From Flavobacterium hercynium (GTDB lineage Bacteria; Bacteroidota; Bacteroidia; Flavobacteriales; Flavobacteriaceae), in the NCBI RefSeq assembly GCF_002217285.1, contig NZ_MUGW01000018.1, positions 14,578-78,577 on the forward strand: a stretch of 64,000 nucleotides of DNA, read 5' to 3'. Below the pieces are notes generated by a model, which saw only the letters and a list, made by a program, of their open reading frames with translations, was not told where the DNA came from and did no database searches. Within the stretch, counting starts at the first letter, position 1; the number at the start of each line of letters is the position of its first letter. Positions 34,436 through 43,105 of the stretch are shown piece after piece. The position numbers and the translations under genes were made by a program.

Positions 34436-35260
34436 ATGTCTAAATCAAGTATCTACGAAACCAAGTGGACCGATCTTGTCTTCGAAAACAAAAACAAAGA
34501 GTATGGAGCTTACCAATTGCGTCAGGAAAGTTCAAAAACATCTGTTACAGCATTATTTTTAGGAGTATTATTAGTTACCGGCCTTGGAAGCGCATCTATG
34601 TTATTGAATAAATTCAAAGCAGAAAATGTACCAGGCATAACTTTAGCTCCTAGTGATCCACTTGTATTGGTTAACCTTGACCATATTGTCGAGCCCAAGA
34701 AACAAGATCCAATTTTACCTCCTCCAAGAGTTGAAGAAGCAGCACCAGCATCTACCAGTGTACAATTGACAAATCCAGTTGTAGCTAAAACAGCAGACGC
34801 TACAACTTCTGTAATTGCAACGAACAAGGATAATACGCCAACAACAAATAATCCTGAAGGAACTGGAGACAATCTTAATACGCCACCACAAGTAAGCGGC
34901 GGCGGAGAGAATATTTTACCTGTAGATAAGCCTACTGGCCCTTATTCTCCTAGAGTATTGGATAAAATGCCGGAATTCCCAGGCGGAATAACTAAATTTT
35001 ATACTTACGTTGGAAACAATTTTGCAAGACCAGAATTAGATGCTGAAAAAATTCTTAAGGTTTATGTTTCTTTTGTAATTGAAAAAGATGGTTCTATTAC
35101 AGATATTAAAGTTGTAAACGATCCGGGTTACGGAATGGGAAAAGAAGCTATTCGCGTCTTGAAATCACTAAGAACAAAATGGATTCCAGGTGTTCTAAAC
35201 GGAGAACCGGTAAGAACAGCCTACAATCTGCCAATAACAGTAAAAACAGAATTACAATAA
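34436..35260 (+). CDS. TonB-family energy transducer
   Basis: A 274-residue TonB-like protein. The cytoplasmic start WTDLVFENKNKEYGAYQLR is the Bacteroidota TonB signature, followed by one membrane helix (about residues 37-55), a Pro/Thr-rich periplasmic linker (PPRVEEAAPASTSVQL) and a C-terminal TonB domain with LDKMPEFPGGITKFYTYVGN and VLNGEPVRTAYNLPI. It transmits proton-motive energy from ExbB/ExbD to outer-membrane receptors. No exbB or exbD lies beside it. Confidence 0.92.
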   Translation: MSKSSIYETKWTDLVFENKNKEYGAYQLRQESSKTSVTALFLGVLLVTGLGSASMLLNKFKAENVPGITLAPSDPLVLVNLDHIVEPKKQDPILPPPRVEEAAPASTSVQLTNPVVAKTADATTSVIATNKDNTPTTNNPEGTGDNLNTPPQVSGGGENILPVDKPTGPYSPRVLDKMPEFPGGITKFYTYVGNNFARPELDAEKILKVYVSFVIEKDGSITDIKVVNDPGYGMGKEAIRVLKSLRTKWIPGVLNGEPVRTAYNLPITVKTELQ

Positions 35261-35274
35261 AAAAATAAAAATAC

Positions 35275-35304
35275 AAAAGCAGAATTTAGGTTCTGCTTTT
35301 TTTT
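35275..35304 (+). terminator. Terminator of the TonB gene
   Basis: AAAAGCAGAA pairs with TTCTGCTTTT across a six-base loop, followed by further T. It starts 15 bases after the stop codon. Confidence 0.85.
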
Positions 35305-35430
35305 ATGCTCTTTAGTTAAAAAACGCTTTATAATCTTTTCATAACCTCTAGAATAAACCGACTAAATCTAGTACATTTACAGAACACTAAAAGATTAGGA
35401 AGATTTTTATTATAATTAAAAACTACAAAA

Positions 35431-35811
35431 ATGGGAATATTTTCAGCTATTCTTGGGAACGCAGGTTCGGTAAGCCAAGAAGATTTAACTAAAAAATACG
35501 AGCAATTATTAACGGAAAACGAAGTGTTCGAAATGGGTTTTAAGTTAATCCGTGATACTTTTATTTTTACGAACAAAAGATTAATTCTTGTTGATGTACA
35601 AGGATTAACAGGAAGCAAAACAGAATACAAATCGATTGCTTACAAAAGCATTACCCGCTTTAGCGTTGAAACTGCCGGAACTTTTGATCTGGATGCAGAA
35701 TTAAAAATTTGGGTTTCAAGCGAATTACAGCCAAGCATTGTAAAACAATTTAATAAATCTGTAAACGTGTATGATGTACAAAAAGTACTGGCATTTCACG
35801 TTTTAGGTTAA
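35431..35811 (+). CDS. Bacterial PH-domain protein
   Basis: A 126-residue single-domain protein. The pattern KLIRDTFIFTNKRLILVDVQ, TEYKSIAYKSITRFSVETAG, then DLDAELKIWVSS fits the bacterial pleckstrin-homology domain of the DUF1696/bPH_1 type. No membrane segment is seen. The biological role of such single-domain proteins is not known. It is monocistronic and ends at a strong terminator. Confidence 0.85.
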   Translation: MGIFSAILGNAGSVSQEDLTKKYEQLLTENEVFEMGFKLIRDTFIFTNKRLILVDVQGLTGSKTEYKSIAYKSITRFSVETAGTFDLDAELKIWVSSELQPSIVKQFNKSVNVYDVQKVLAFHVLG

Positions 35812-35824
35812 TACAAAAAACAAC

Positions 35825-35860
35825 AAACCCGACAAATTTTGAAACTTGTCGGGTTTTGTT
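35825..35860 (+). terminator. Terminator
   Basis: AAACCCGACAA (35825-35835) pairs with TTGTCGGGTTT (35846-35856) and is followed by T-rich sequence. It separates the PH-domain gene from the convergent MORN-repeat gene and may serve both. Confidence 0.85.
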
Positions 35861-35897
35861 TTTAAATCTTTATCGAATTTCTTTACGCACAAGTATA

Positions 35898-36662
35898 TCA
35901 GTTTACATATACATCAAAAGAAACAACCTTGTTTAGAGTCGGAGTTACTTTATCCTCAAACTGGTATTGAGCTACTATTTGAATTCTATTAAGTCCTTTT
36001 TTAGTTAAAACTTCCTCAACAATAATCTCTGTTGGTAATTTACTTTTAATAATTCTTTTTGCTTTTGAATTATCAGCACCAACAGTTTCTATTTTAAAAG
36101 TTCTTTTTGCATAGGGAATATTGGCTACTAAGTAATTGTAGCGTATAGTATCACCAATTTTTAGAATATCAACCGTTTTAATTCCGTATTGTTTATTATT
36201 TACAAGTTTATATTGGTCAATTGGCCAAATTGAATAGCCATCATACATCTTCACTACTTTGTCATTAAATTTAATGATGAAAGCTGTTTTTCCAAGACTA
36301 TCGCACATAATATATTTGTCCATTAATCCATTTTGATTATAATACGTGCATTCTAAATTTATCTCGCTATTTTTTCTATAAAACACAGATTCCAACTTAC
36401 CATTATCATAATAATAAAAGCAATTTCCATTTGGTTCATTATCAACAAATTTACCTTCGGAAATTTTAATTCCTTTTTCATTATAACGTGTAAATTTCCC
36501 ATGAAAAATTGTATCGCCGTTTCTTAACACATATTCATTTGTACGCAATAATTGACCTTCAGCGTTATATTTTTTTAAGGCGTATACCTTCTCATCTCTA
36601 AAATAGAGAAATACAGCAATTAGTCCCGATACTATGAGTATTATTAAAAATTTGCTTTTCAT
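35898..36662 (-). CDS. MORN-repeat (YwqK-like) exported or anchored protein
   Basis: A 254-residue protein with an N-terminal hydrophobic anchor (FLIILIVSGLIAVFLYF) and then MORN_2-type variant repeats: KKYNAEGQLLRTNEY, FTRYNEKGIKISEGKF, FYYYDNGKLESVFY and CTYYNQNGLMDKYI. Its ATG follows the TAA of the upstream gene directly (TAAATG), so translation is coupled. In many Bacteroidota such YwqK-like proteins sit beside toxin-like genes and are annotated as antitoxins, but this is not shown here. The C-terminal half is not recognised. Confidence 0.75.
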   Translation of the reverse strand: MKSKFLIILIVSGLIAVFLYFRDEKVYALKKYNAEGQLLRTNEYVLRNGDTIFHGKFTRYNEKGIKISEGKFVDNEPNGNCFYYYDNGKLESVFYRKNSEINLECTYYNQNGLMDKYIMCDSLGKTAFIIKFNDKVVKMYDGYSIWPIDQYKLVNNKQYGIKTVDILKIGDTIRYNYLVANIPYAKRTFKIETVGADNSKAKRIIKSKLPTEIIVEEVLTKKGLNRIQIVAQYQFEDKVTPTLNKVVSFDVYVN

Positions 36663-37403
36663 TTATTTGTTTTTTTGTTGAGATTCATAAATATCTCTTC
36701 TTACTTGTACATTTTTATTTGGATCATTAGGATCTGTAAAAACATTTACCATTTCTGTTTGGTCTTTTACTTCGCTTTTTCTAAATGCTTCTTCTGCTGC
36801 TGGTTTTACTTCTTTTATAAAATTTGCAAAATTATCAGCAGATGTAATAGCATCATTCATTTTATCATCCTTTGTAGGTTTTCCTCCATTTGTTCCTTTT
36901 CCGTTTGAAGAACTGCCTTTTACTTCAAAACCGAGTATGGCGATTAGAGCGAATAATGCGCCTCCAAAATCAATCCACGTAACATATCTTCCTCCTCTCA
37001 TTAATGAGTCTGGATTTTGACTGAAGCCTCCGTCTGCAAATGCATATCCTCCGCCTAATTTAGTAGATTTTTTCTGAAAATTATAAAGAATCTCTCCGTT
37101 ATAAGTAATTTGTTTGGTGTCGCCATCCAGCAACAATCTGTCACCATTGAGAAATGTTTTCCCCCACGTATGACCGAGATTTTTGTAATGATCAATTTTG
37201 GCGTGTCCGTCGAGCCAGATTATTTCACCTGTTTCTTTATTTCTGTACCAATCAAATGGCGTTCGTCCGTCAAAATCTACTAACCGTAGTAAAGCTGCAT
37301 TGTAAGCACCATAGGATTTAAACTGCCCTAAGTCTTTGTCTGAATTATTATTACGAAAACAACTCCCCGTTCCATGCTCATCAAAATCAAAATCGAAATT
37401 CAT
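36663..37403 (-). CDS. Orphan Rhs/polymorphic-toxin-like tail protein
   Basis: A 246-residue protein. The stretch FDWYRNKETGEIIWLDGH and KNLGHTWGKTFLNGDRLLLD looks like the variable C-terminal region after the Rhs core in Bacteroidota polymorphic toxins. A short hydrophobic or glycine-rich segment (about residues 135-160) follows, then a linker and a charged tail, EVKDQTEMVNVFTDPND. No Rhs repeats and no secretion gene lie upstream, so it may be a remnant or a stand-alone effector. ATG 37403 is used because the acidic start MNFDFDFDEHGTG looks native. It is coupled to the MORN gene. Confidence 0.6.
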   Translation of the reverse strand: MNFDFDFDEHGTGSCFRNNNSDKDLGQFKSYGAYNAALLRLVDFDGRTPFDWYRNKETGEIIWLDGHAKIDHYKNLGHTWGKTFLNGDRLLLDGDTKQITYNGEILYNFQKKSTKLGGGYAFADGGFSQNPDSLMRGGRYVTWIDFGGALFALIAILGFEVKGSSSNGKGTNGGKPTKDDKMNDAITSADNFANFIKEVKPAAEEAFRKSEVKDQTEMVNVFTDPNDPNKNVQVRRDIYESQQKNK

Positions 37404-37471
37404 AATAAATATAATTTGTAAGTTATTGTGTTTTATTCTTACAATTATATCTTTAAATAACCATGTCCACA

Positions 37472-37516
37472 ATACCCACTTTCCGTGATTTTTTAAAAAT
37501 ACCGGAAAGTGGGTAT
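37472..37516. repeat. Inverted repeat upstream of the Rhs-tail gene
   Basis: A perfect 14-bp inverted repeat: ATACCCACTTTCCG at 37472-37485 and its complement at 37503-37516, 17 bases apart. It lies in the 5' flank of the Rhs-tail gene. It could be an operator or the footprint of a mobile element. Confidence 0.6.
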
Positions 37517-37552
37517 GGCTAACGTAAAAGAAAAATGAACTTCATTCAACAA

Positions 37553-37583
37553 AAAAAGCAGTAAACTTACGTTTACTGCTTTT
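37553..37583 (-). terminator. Terminator of the M48 protease gene
   Basis: AAAAGCAGTAAAC pairs with GTTTACTGCTTTT across a TTAC loop, with T on both ends. It lies 67 bases after the stop of the M48 gene on the minus strand. Confidence 0.85.
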
Positions 37584-37650
37584 TAAAATTTGTGCTTTTA
37601 TTTTAATTAATCCTACATTAATCTTTTGAGGATCAATGACTCTTAAAAAA

Positions 37651-38532
37651 CTATTTCTTTTTAGTTGTTGTTTTTTTAGTCGTAGTTGTCTTTTTAGTTG
37701 TCGTCGTTTTCGTAACTACTGGAGCTGTATTTACAATCTTTTGCTGAACATACGGCTTATACATACCGTCTTTCTCTGCTCTTGCTTTAGCATCTTCTGC
37801 TCTTTGTTTAGAATCAGGATGCGAACTCATCATTTTTTCAATAAAAGATGCTTCTGCTCCTTCGCTCATTTTTGCTAAAATTCTAAATGCAGATTCTTCG
37901 GCATTTACATTATAGCCATTCTTTTTCATAAAATCATACGAAAACAAATCGGCCTCAGCTTCTTGCTTTCTACTGTGTTTACTATCGATCAAAGCACTTC
38001 CAATTTTTCCTAACTGACTATCAGTAACAGCAGAAATCTTTGTAGATTGTGAAGCAACTCCATCAATCAAAGCTTCTTTTTGATACGCGGCACGCATAGC
38101 ATCTCTTGAATCGTTGTTGGCAACGTGACCAATTTCATGGCCAATTACAGCAAGTAATTCATTATCGTCCATGATGTCCATTAGACCAGAATATACACGA
38201 ACACTTCCGTCTGCTGTTGCAAAAGCATTTACATCTTTAACTTTATACACTTTGTAGTTTAAAGTATATCCTTCTCCTGCTGTATGTTTACCAAAAAGTC
38301 TGTTCAATCTTAAAGTGTAAGGATCTGTAGGTCCCGCTACTTCATTTTCAGCATCTAATTTTACAACAGCTTCTTTAGACAATGCTGCAGCATCGGCATT
38401 ACTTAATGTAAAACCTGCTACTCCTTTTTGAACTGCGCCTATTGCTTTTTCACCAAAATTAATTTGTGCATTTACACTCGTTATTCCAAAAGTCGCAAAT
38501 AAAACTCCTAATACTATAAATTTCTTTTTCAT
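37651..38532 (-). CDS. M48-family metalloprotease, secreted (HEIGH site)
   Basis: A 293-residue zinc protease with signal peptide MKKKFIVLGVLFATFGITSV and cleavage near NAQ. The zinc motif HEIGH is at residues 132-136 and the third ligand is in KQEAEADLFSYDFM. LMDIMDDNELLAVIGHE is the typical M48 helix. The last 25 residues are an almost pure Thr/Lys tract. Homologues act in quality control of outer-membrane proteins (BepA/Oma1-like), which is a possible role in the periplasm. ATG 38532 is chosen over one at 38544 because it gives a classical signal peptide. Confidence 0.9.
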   Translation of the reverse strand: MKKKFIVLGVLFATFGITSVNAQINFGEKAIGAVQKGVAGFTLSNADAAALSKEAVVKLDAENEVAGPTDPYTLRLNRLFGKHTAGEGYTLNYKVYKVKDVNAFATADGSVRVYSGLMDIMDDNELLAVIGHEIGHVANNDSRDAMRAAYQKEALIDGVASQSTKISAVTDSQLGKIGSALIDSKHSRKQEAEADLFSYDFMKKNGYNVNAEESAFRILAKMSEGAEASFIEKMMSSHPDSKQRAEDAKARAEKDGMYKPYVQQKIVNTAPVVTKTTTTKKTTTTKKTTTKKK

Positions 38533-38862
38533 GTTTTTTACCATTTACTGTTTATCAACAAATGTACTACGAACAAAACGACGATTTTGTACCATTTGAA
38601 TCATTTTTTTAACAATTAAAGATATAAAATTTAAATGAGTTAAAATCAAGCAGATATAACAATTCTACTCTAGTATTTTATGCACACAACAGAAACGTAA
38701 AAAATTAAGCAAAATCATTTCATTAAAACCATATTTTTAACATTTTAATCACATCAACATAAATTTGCATTAGAAGATAGAATCGTTCTATCATCAAATT
38801 AAATCTTAAACGAATCATCAAATAAACTACATTCCTTATCTTTGTGTTTTGAATTTTGATAT
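38533..38862. promoter_or_regulatory. Divergent intergenic region between M48 gene and lipA
   Basis: 330 bases without a credible gene. It holds a short palindrome (GATAGAA-TCG-TTCTATC, 38776-38792) and two perfect TAnnTTTG boxes on the plus strand at 38760-38767 and 38837-38844. The second is 18 bases before the lipA start codon and is the likelier promoter. Confidence 0.55.
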
Positions 38863-39729
38863 ATGGAAACAGTCATTGAAAATATACCAACGGGAAAACC
38901 TAAATGGTTAAAGGTTAAACTTCCTATTGGACAAAAATACACTGAACTTAGAGGTTTAGTAGATAAATACAGCCTAAACACTATTTGTACCTCAGGAAGC
39001 TGCCCAAATATGGGAGAATGCTGGGGCGAAGGAACGGCTACTTTTATGATTTTAGGAAATGTTTGTACACGTTCTTGCGGATTTTGCGGTGTAAAAACCG
39101 GAAGACCGGAAACGGTAGATTGGGACGAGCCGGAAAAAGTGGCGCGTTCTATAAAAATCATGAACATTAAACATGCTGTTATCACAAGTGTTGACAGAGA
39201 TGATTTAAAAGATGGAGGTTCGATAATCTGGATTGAAACCGTTAAGGCTATCCGAAGAATGAATCCGAATACTACTCTTGAAACGCTGATTCCTGATTTT
39301 CAGGGAATGGAAAGAAACCTTGACCGAATTGTAGAAGCAAATCCTGAAGTAGTTTCACACAACGTTGAAACGGTTCGCCGTTTAACACGTGAAGTACGTA
39401 TTCAGGCAAAATACGATCGTAGTCTTGAAGTTTTAAGATACCTGAAAGAAAAAGGAATCAACAGAACAAAATCCGGAATCATGTTGGGTCTTGGTGAAAC
39501 AGAAGAAGAAGTTTTTCAGACTATGACAGATTTACGCAATGCAAATGTTGATGTTGTTACGATTGGTCAATACCTGCAGCCAAGTAAGAAACATTTACCT
39601 GTAAAAGAATTTATTACACCGGAGCAATTTGCCAAATATGAAAAATTTGGTTTAGAATTAGGCTTCCGCCATGTAGAAAGCGGACCTCTTGTTCGTTCTT
39701 CATATAAAGCTCAGAAACACATTTTATAA
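38863..39729 (+). CDS. lipA: Lipoyl synthase
   Basis: A 288-residue radical-SAM enzyme that inserts two sulfur atoms into octanoyl groups to make lipoate. The auxiliary cluster ligands are in [12 protein letters not shown] (Cys42, Cys47, Cys53) and the radical-SAM triad in CTRSCGFC (Cys68, Cys72, Cys75). The C-terminal RSSYKAQKH closes the auxiliary-cluster site with a conserved Ser. The length is normal. It is followed by a strong terminator embedded in a repeat. Confidence 0.97.
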   Translation: METVIENIPTGKPKWLKVKLPIGQKYTELRGLVDKYSLNTICTSGSCPNMGECWGEGTATFMILGNVCTRSCGFCGVKTGRPETVDWDEPEKVARSIKIMNIKHAVITSVDRDDLKDGGSIIWIETVKAIRRMNPNTTLETLIPDFQGMERNLDRIVEANPEVVSHNVETVRRLTREVRIQAKYDRSLEVLRYLKEKGINRTKSGIMLGLGETEEEVFQTMTDLRNANVDVVTIGQYLQPSKKHLPVKEFITPEQFAKYEKFGLELGFRHVESGPLVRSSYKAQKHIL

Positions 39730-39738
39730 AAAGTGTTG

Positions 39739-39881
39739 AATCGTTAATTTGTTTAATCGTTAAATCGGTTGATTAACTAAATCGAAAATTGAAAGATTGT
39801 TTTATTCAATCTTTCAATTTTTTAATTTTTCAATCAGAAATAAACAAATTAACGATTTAACGATTTAACGATTTAACGATT
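39739..39881. repeat. Inverted repeat with tandem 8-base units
   Basis: Perfect 17-bp inverted arms AATCGTTAATTTGTTTA (39739-39755) and the complement at 39841-39857 flank the lipA terminator. The right arm runs into a tandem array of AACGATTT, three full and one partial unit, at 39851-39881. The same word family (AATCGTTAAATCG) fills the left side. This is a repeat element, not a CRISPR array. Confidence 0.8.
39785..39826 (+). terminator. Terminator of lipA
   Basis: AAAATTGAAAGATTG (39785-39799) pairs fully with CAATCTTTCAATTTT (39807-39821), followed by T. It sits inside the repeat element. Confidence 0.85.
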
Positions 39882-39914
39882 AAACAAATCACCGATTAAA
39901 CACATCATCACGCA

Positions 39915-40913
39915 TTGAAAACTAGAATTGCTATTAACGGTTTTGGAAGAATTGGCCGAAATTTATTTCGTCTTCTTTTAAACCACCCTGAAATTGAAGT
40001 CGTTGCCATCAATGACATCGCTGATACTAAAACCATGTCGCATTTAATAAAATACGACAGTATTCATGGTGTATTGCCGTTTAAAGTTAGTCATGATGAC
40101 GAAAGCATTATTATTGACGGAAAGCATTATTTGTTTTTTCATGAAAAGAGTATCTCAAATTTAGATTGGAAAAGTCACAATATTGATTTTGTAGTTGAGT
40201 CTACAGGAAAGTATAAAACGCACGAAGAATTAAATGCGCACCTTATAGCAGGAGCAAAAAAAGTAATTCTTTCTGCTCCATCTGAAGTAGATACTATAAA
40301 AACGGTAGTTCTAGGAGTAAATGAAAGTATTCTGGACGGAACTGAAACTATAATTTCAAATGCAAGCTGTACTACTAATAATGCCGCACCAATGATTAAA
40401 ATCATTGATGAATTATGCGGAATCGAGCAAGCGTACATTACAACAATACATTCGTACACTACAGATCAAAGTCTTCACGACCAACCGCATAAGGATTTAC
40501 GTCGTGCAAGAGGAGCAAGTCAGTCGATTGTTCCTACAACTACAGGTGCAGCTAAGGCATTAACGAAAATTTTTCCTAAATTGCATGAAAAAATCGGAGG
40601 TTGTGGAATTCGAGTACCTGTTCCGGATGGTTCGTTAACCGACATTACGTTCAACGTAAAACGCGCCGTAACTATCGAAGAAATCAACGCCGCTTTTGAA
40701 AAAGCCTCAAATACTTATTTAAAAGGAATATTAGATTATACAGAAGACCCGATAGTTTCTGTTGATATAATAGGCAATACTAATTCTTGTTTATTTGATG
40801 CGCAACTGACTTCTGTCATTGATAAAATGGTAAAAGTTGTTGGCTGGTATGATAACGAAATTGGCTATTCATCCCGATTAATTGACCTGATTTTACTAAC
40901 AAAAACAAAATAG
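39915..40913 (+). CDS. gap: Glyceraldehyde-3-phosphate dehydrogenase, type I
   Basis: A 332-residue NAD(P)-dependent enzyme of glycolysis or gluconeogenesis. The Rossmann start RIAINGFGRIGRNLF, the active-site SNASCTTNNAAPM with the catalytic Cys and His in TTIHSYTTDQ, and NEIGYSSRLIDLI near the C terminus are all seen. The ATG is missing; a TTG at 39915 is the only start that includes the complete first strand. The SCTTNNAAP form instead of SCTTNCLAP is known in Bacteroidota. Whether another gap copy exists elsewhere cannot be told. Confidence 0.93.
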   Translation: MKTRIAINGFGRIGRNLFRLLLNHPEIEVVAINDIADTKTMSHLIKYDSIHGVLPFKVSHDDESIIIDGKHYLFFHEKSISNLDWKSHNIDFVVESTGKYKTHEELNAHLIAGAKKVILSAPSEVDTIKTVVLGVNESILDGTETIISNASCTTNNAAPMIKIIDELCGIEQAYITTIHSYTTDQSLHDQPHKDLRRARGASQSIVPTTTGAAKALTKIFPKLHEKIGGCGIRVPVPDGSLTDITFNVKRAVTIEEINAAFEKASNTYLKGILDYTEDPIVSVDIIGNTNSCLFDAQLTSVIDKMVKVVGWYDNEIGYSSRLIDLILLTKTK

Positions 40914-40939
40914 ATTCATTGTAAGGAGCTTTGTGATAC

Positions 40940-43105
40940 ATGAAATACTACCTTTTAATTCTGATTAGTTTTACTTCATTTTTGTATTCTCAAACTAGAC
41001 AGAATACAGATAGTGTTTCTTATTACAATAAATTAGCCAATTCTAATCTTCAAGATAAAAAGTACAATCAGGCTGTTCTCCTAACAAAAAAATCTATTGC
41101 TTTTTGCCTCAAAAATGATGAATCTGAGCAATTAGCCAATCAGACTTTTAAACTTGGAAAAATTTATTATACCCAACGAAATTATGAAGAAGCATTAAAA
41201 AATCTTCATGAGAGTGTTTCGTTATTTGACCGCGTCAGACCAACAGCTACAAAAGCTTTGGCATTGCATTATATTGGCGTAGCTAATACAGCAAAAGGCG
41301 ATCATAAAACGGCTGCCATTTATTACAATAAAGCAAAAAATCTTTTAAAGCAATTAAATATAATTGATAGTGCCGAAGTATTGAATTACCAAAAAGCATT
41401 GGCATTAAAACAAAACAGAAACTACAGTGCCGCTATAAGACTTTTTCAGGAAATAACAAGAAAGCCCAGTGAGCCCTTCAATCTAAAAACCAAAACTGAT
41501 TCTTATTATCAGCTGGCTTTAATTGAAACGCACCTCAAAAAAAATGATTCTGCCAAGATTTATTTTGATAATGCGTTAAAACTTACCGAAAAGACAAACG
41601 ACCTGATTCAAAAATCAAAAATTGTTTTAGCGATAAGTATATATTATAAAGAAAACAAAAACTACGATCTTGCTTATTCTTATCTCGAAGAACATTATCA
41701 GCTTGAGAATTATATCTTAAAACTGAAAAATGCGAAACTAGATGTAGATGAGTTTCAGAAATTTAAAAAAAATCAATCTTTAAACAATACGATAAAACGC
41801 GAGAGTGAAGAAAAAATTCAGCTAAAAACATATCGTTATTCTAAACTGGTAAGCATTCTGGCGATTGCACTAATTTCTATTTTATCGCTTTTAAGTTTGG
41901 CTTTGTATAAAAACAACATCATCAGAAATCAGAACAATTTACTTTTAAGAGAAAAAAACAAGGAACTTATTCTGGCTAAAAATAAAGCTGAAAAAGCATC
42001 TAAAGCCAGATCTGAGTTTTTATCTACTGTAAGTCATGAACTTCGTACGCCTCTTAATGCCATTAACGGTATTACACATTTACTACTTGAAGACGGGCCA
42101 AAAAAGAAACAATTAAAATACCTGGAATCATTAAAATTTTCCGGAAACTACCTGACAACGTTTATTAATGAAATACTGGAGATTAATAAAATAGATTCGA
42201 CTAAAGTTGAAATAGAACATATTTCTTTCAATTTAAAAGAATTGCTTTTCAATATTCAGATTTCATTAAAAGAACTGGCAACCGCAAATAAAAATTATTT
42301 TAATCTTGAAGCTGACCCGTCGATTCCTGATAATTTAATTGGCGACCCGACCAAAATATCGCAAATTATACTGAATCTCATTAACAATGCTTTAAAATTT
42401 ACTCAAAACGGACATGTTAATGTAATTGCCAAATTGCATTCCAGAACTGAGGCAGAAGTAACTGTTTATTTTGAAATTGTAGATACCGGAATTGGTATTC
42501 CTGAAGATAAATTGCAATCTGTTTTTGAGAGTTTCTCGCAAGGATCAATCGAAGTCAACAGAAAATATGGCGGTACAGGATTAGGTCTGACGATCGTCAA
42601 AAAACTAATTGAACTTTTAGGAGGCGAAATACAACTCAAAAGCGAAGTGGGAAAAGGCTCTACTTTCACATTTAAACTTGATTTTAAAATCAACAATGAA
42701 CCGTTGCAACCTGTTATCGAAACTAAATTATACGATGATAATCAATTAAAGAACAAATCGATTTTGCTGATTGAAGACAATAAAATAAACCAAATGATTA
42801 CGCGAAAAATGCTGGAGAACAAAGCTATAACTTGCGAAATCGTGGATAATGGTGAAGATGCTGTCAAAATTTTAAAAGTAAAGCGTTTTGATATGATTTT
42901 GATGGATGTTCATTTACCCGGAATAAACGGAACAACAGCCACAAAGCAAATCAGAGAATTTGATCAATCGACACCCATTATCGCACTTACGGCTATTTCG
43001 CTTGACGAGAACAGAGATACACTTTTATCTTTTGGAATGAATGATGTGATTACCAAACCTTTTGTTCCTGATGAATTTTACAGCACCATCGCACGCTTTT
43101 TTTAA
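40940..43105 (+). CDS. Hybrid sensor histidine kinase with TPR sensor and receiver domain
   Basis: A 721-residue protein. A signal peptide or anchor (YYLLILISFTSFLYS) precedes periplasmic tetratricopeptide repeats, then a membrane helix (about residues 300-325), a coiled coil, HisKA with SHELRTPLNAING (His366), a HATPase with GDPTKISQIILNLINNA and DTGIGIPEDKL, and a C-terminal receiver with LMDVHLPG (Asp656). It senses an extracytoplasmic signal through the TPR part and passes phosphate to an unknown regulator. Its stop codon directly abuts that of the converging lpxK gene. Confidence 0.93.
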   Translation: MKYYLLILISFTSFLYSQTRQNTDSVSYYNKLANSNLQDKKYNQAVLLTKKSIAFCLKNDESEQLANQTFKLGKIYYTQRNYEEALKNLHESVSLFDRVRPTATKALALHYIGVANTAKGDHKTAAIYYNKAKNLLKQLNIIDSAEVLNYQKALALKQNRNYSAAIRLFQEITRKPSEPFNLKTKTDSYYQLALIETHLKKNDSAKIYFDNALKLTEKTNDLIQKSKIVLAISIYYKENKNYDLAYSYLEEHYQLENYILKLKNAKLDVDEFQKFKKNQSLNNTIKRESEEKIQLKTYRYSKLVSILAIALISILSLLSLALYKNNIIRNQNNLLLREKNKELILAKNKAEKASKARSEFLSTVSHELRTPLNAINGITHLLLEDGPKKKQLKYLESLKFSGNYLTTFINEILEINKIDSTKVEIEHISFNLKELLFNIQISLKELATANKNYFNLEADPSIPDNLIGDPTKISQIILNLINNALKFTQNGHVNVIAKLHSRTEAEVTVYFEIVDTGIGIPEDKLQSVFESFSQGSIEVNRKYGGTGLGLTIVKKLIELLGGEIQLKSEVGKGSTFTFKLDFKINNEPLQPVIETKLYDDNQLKNKSILLIEDNKINQMITRKMLENKAITCEIVDNGEDAVKILKVKRFDMILMDVHLPGINGTTATKQIREFDQSTPIIALTAISLDENRDTLLSFGMNDVITKPFVPDEFYSTIARFF

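Noticed and set aside
39851..39881. Tandem 8-base units considered as a CRISPR array
   Set aside because: The units have no spacers, are only eight bases long and no cas gene is present.
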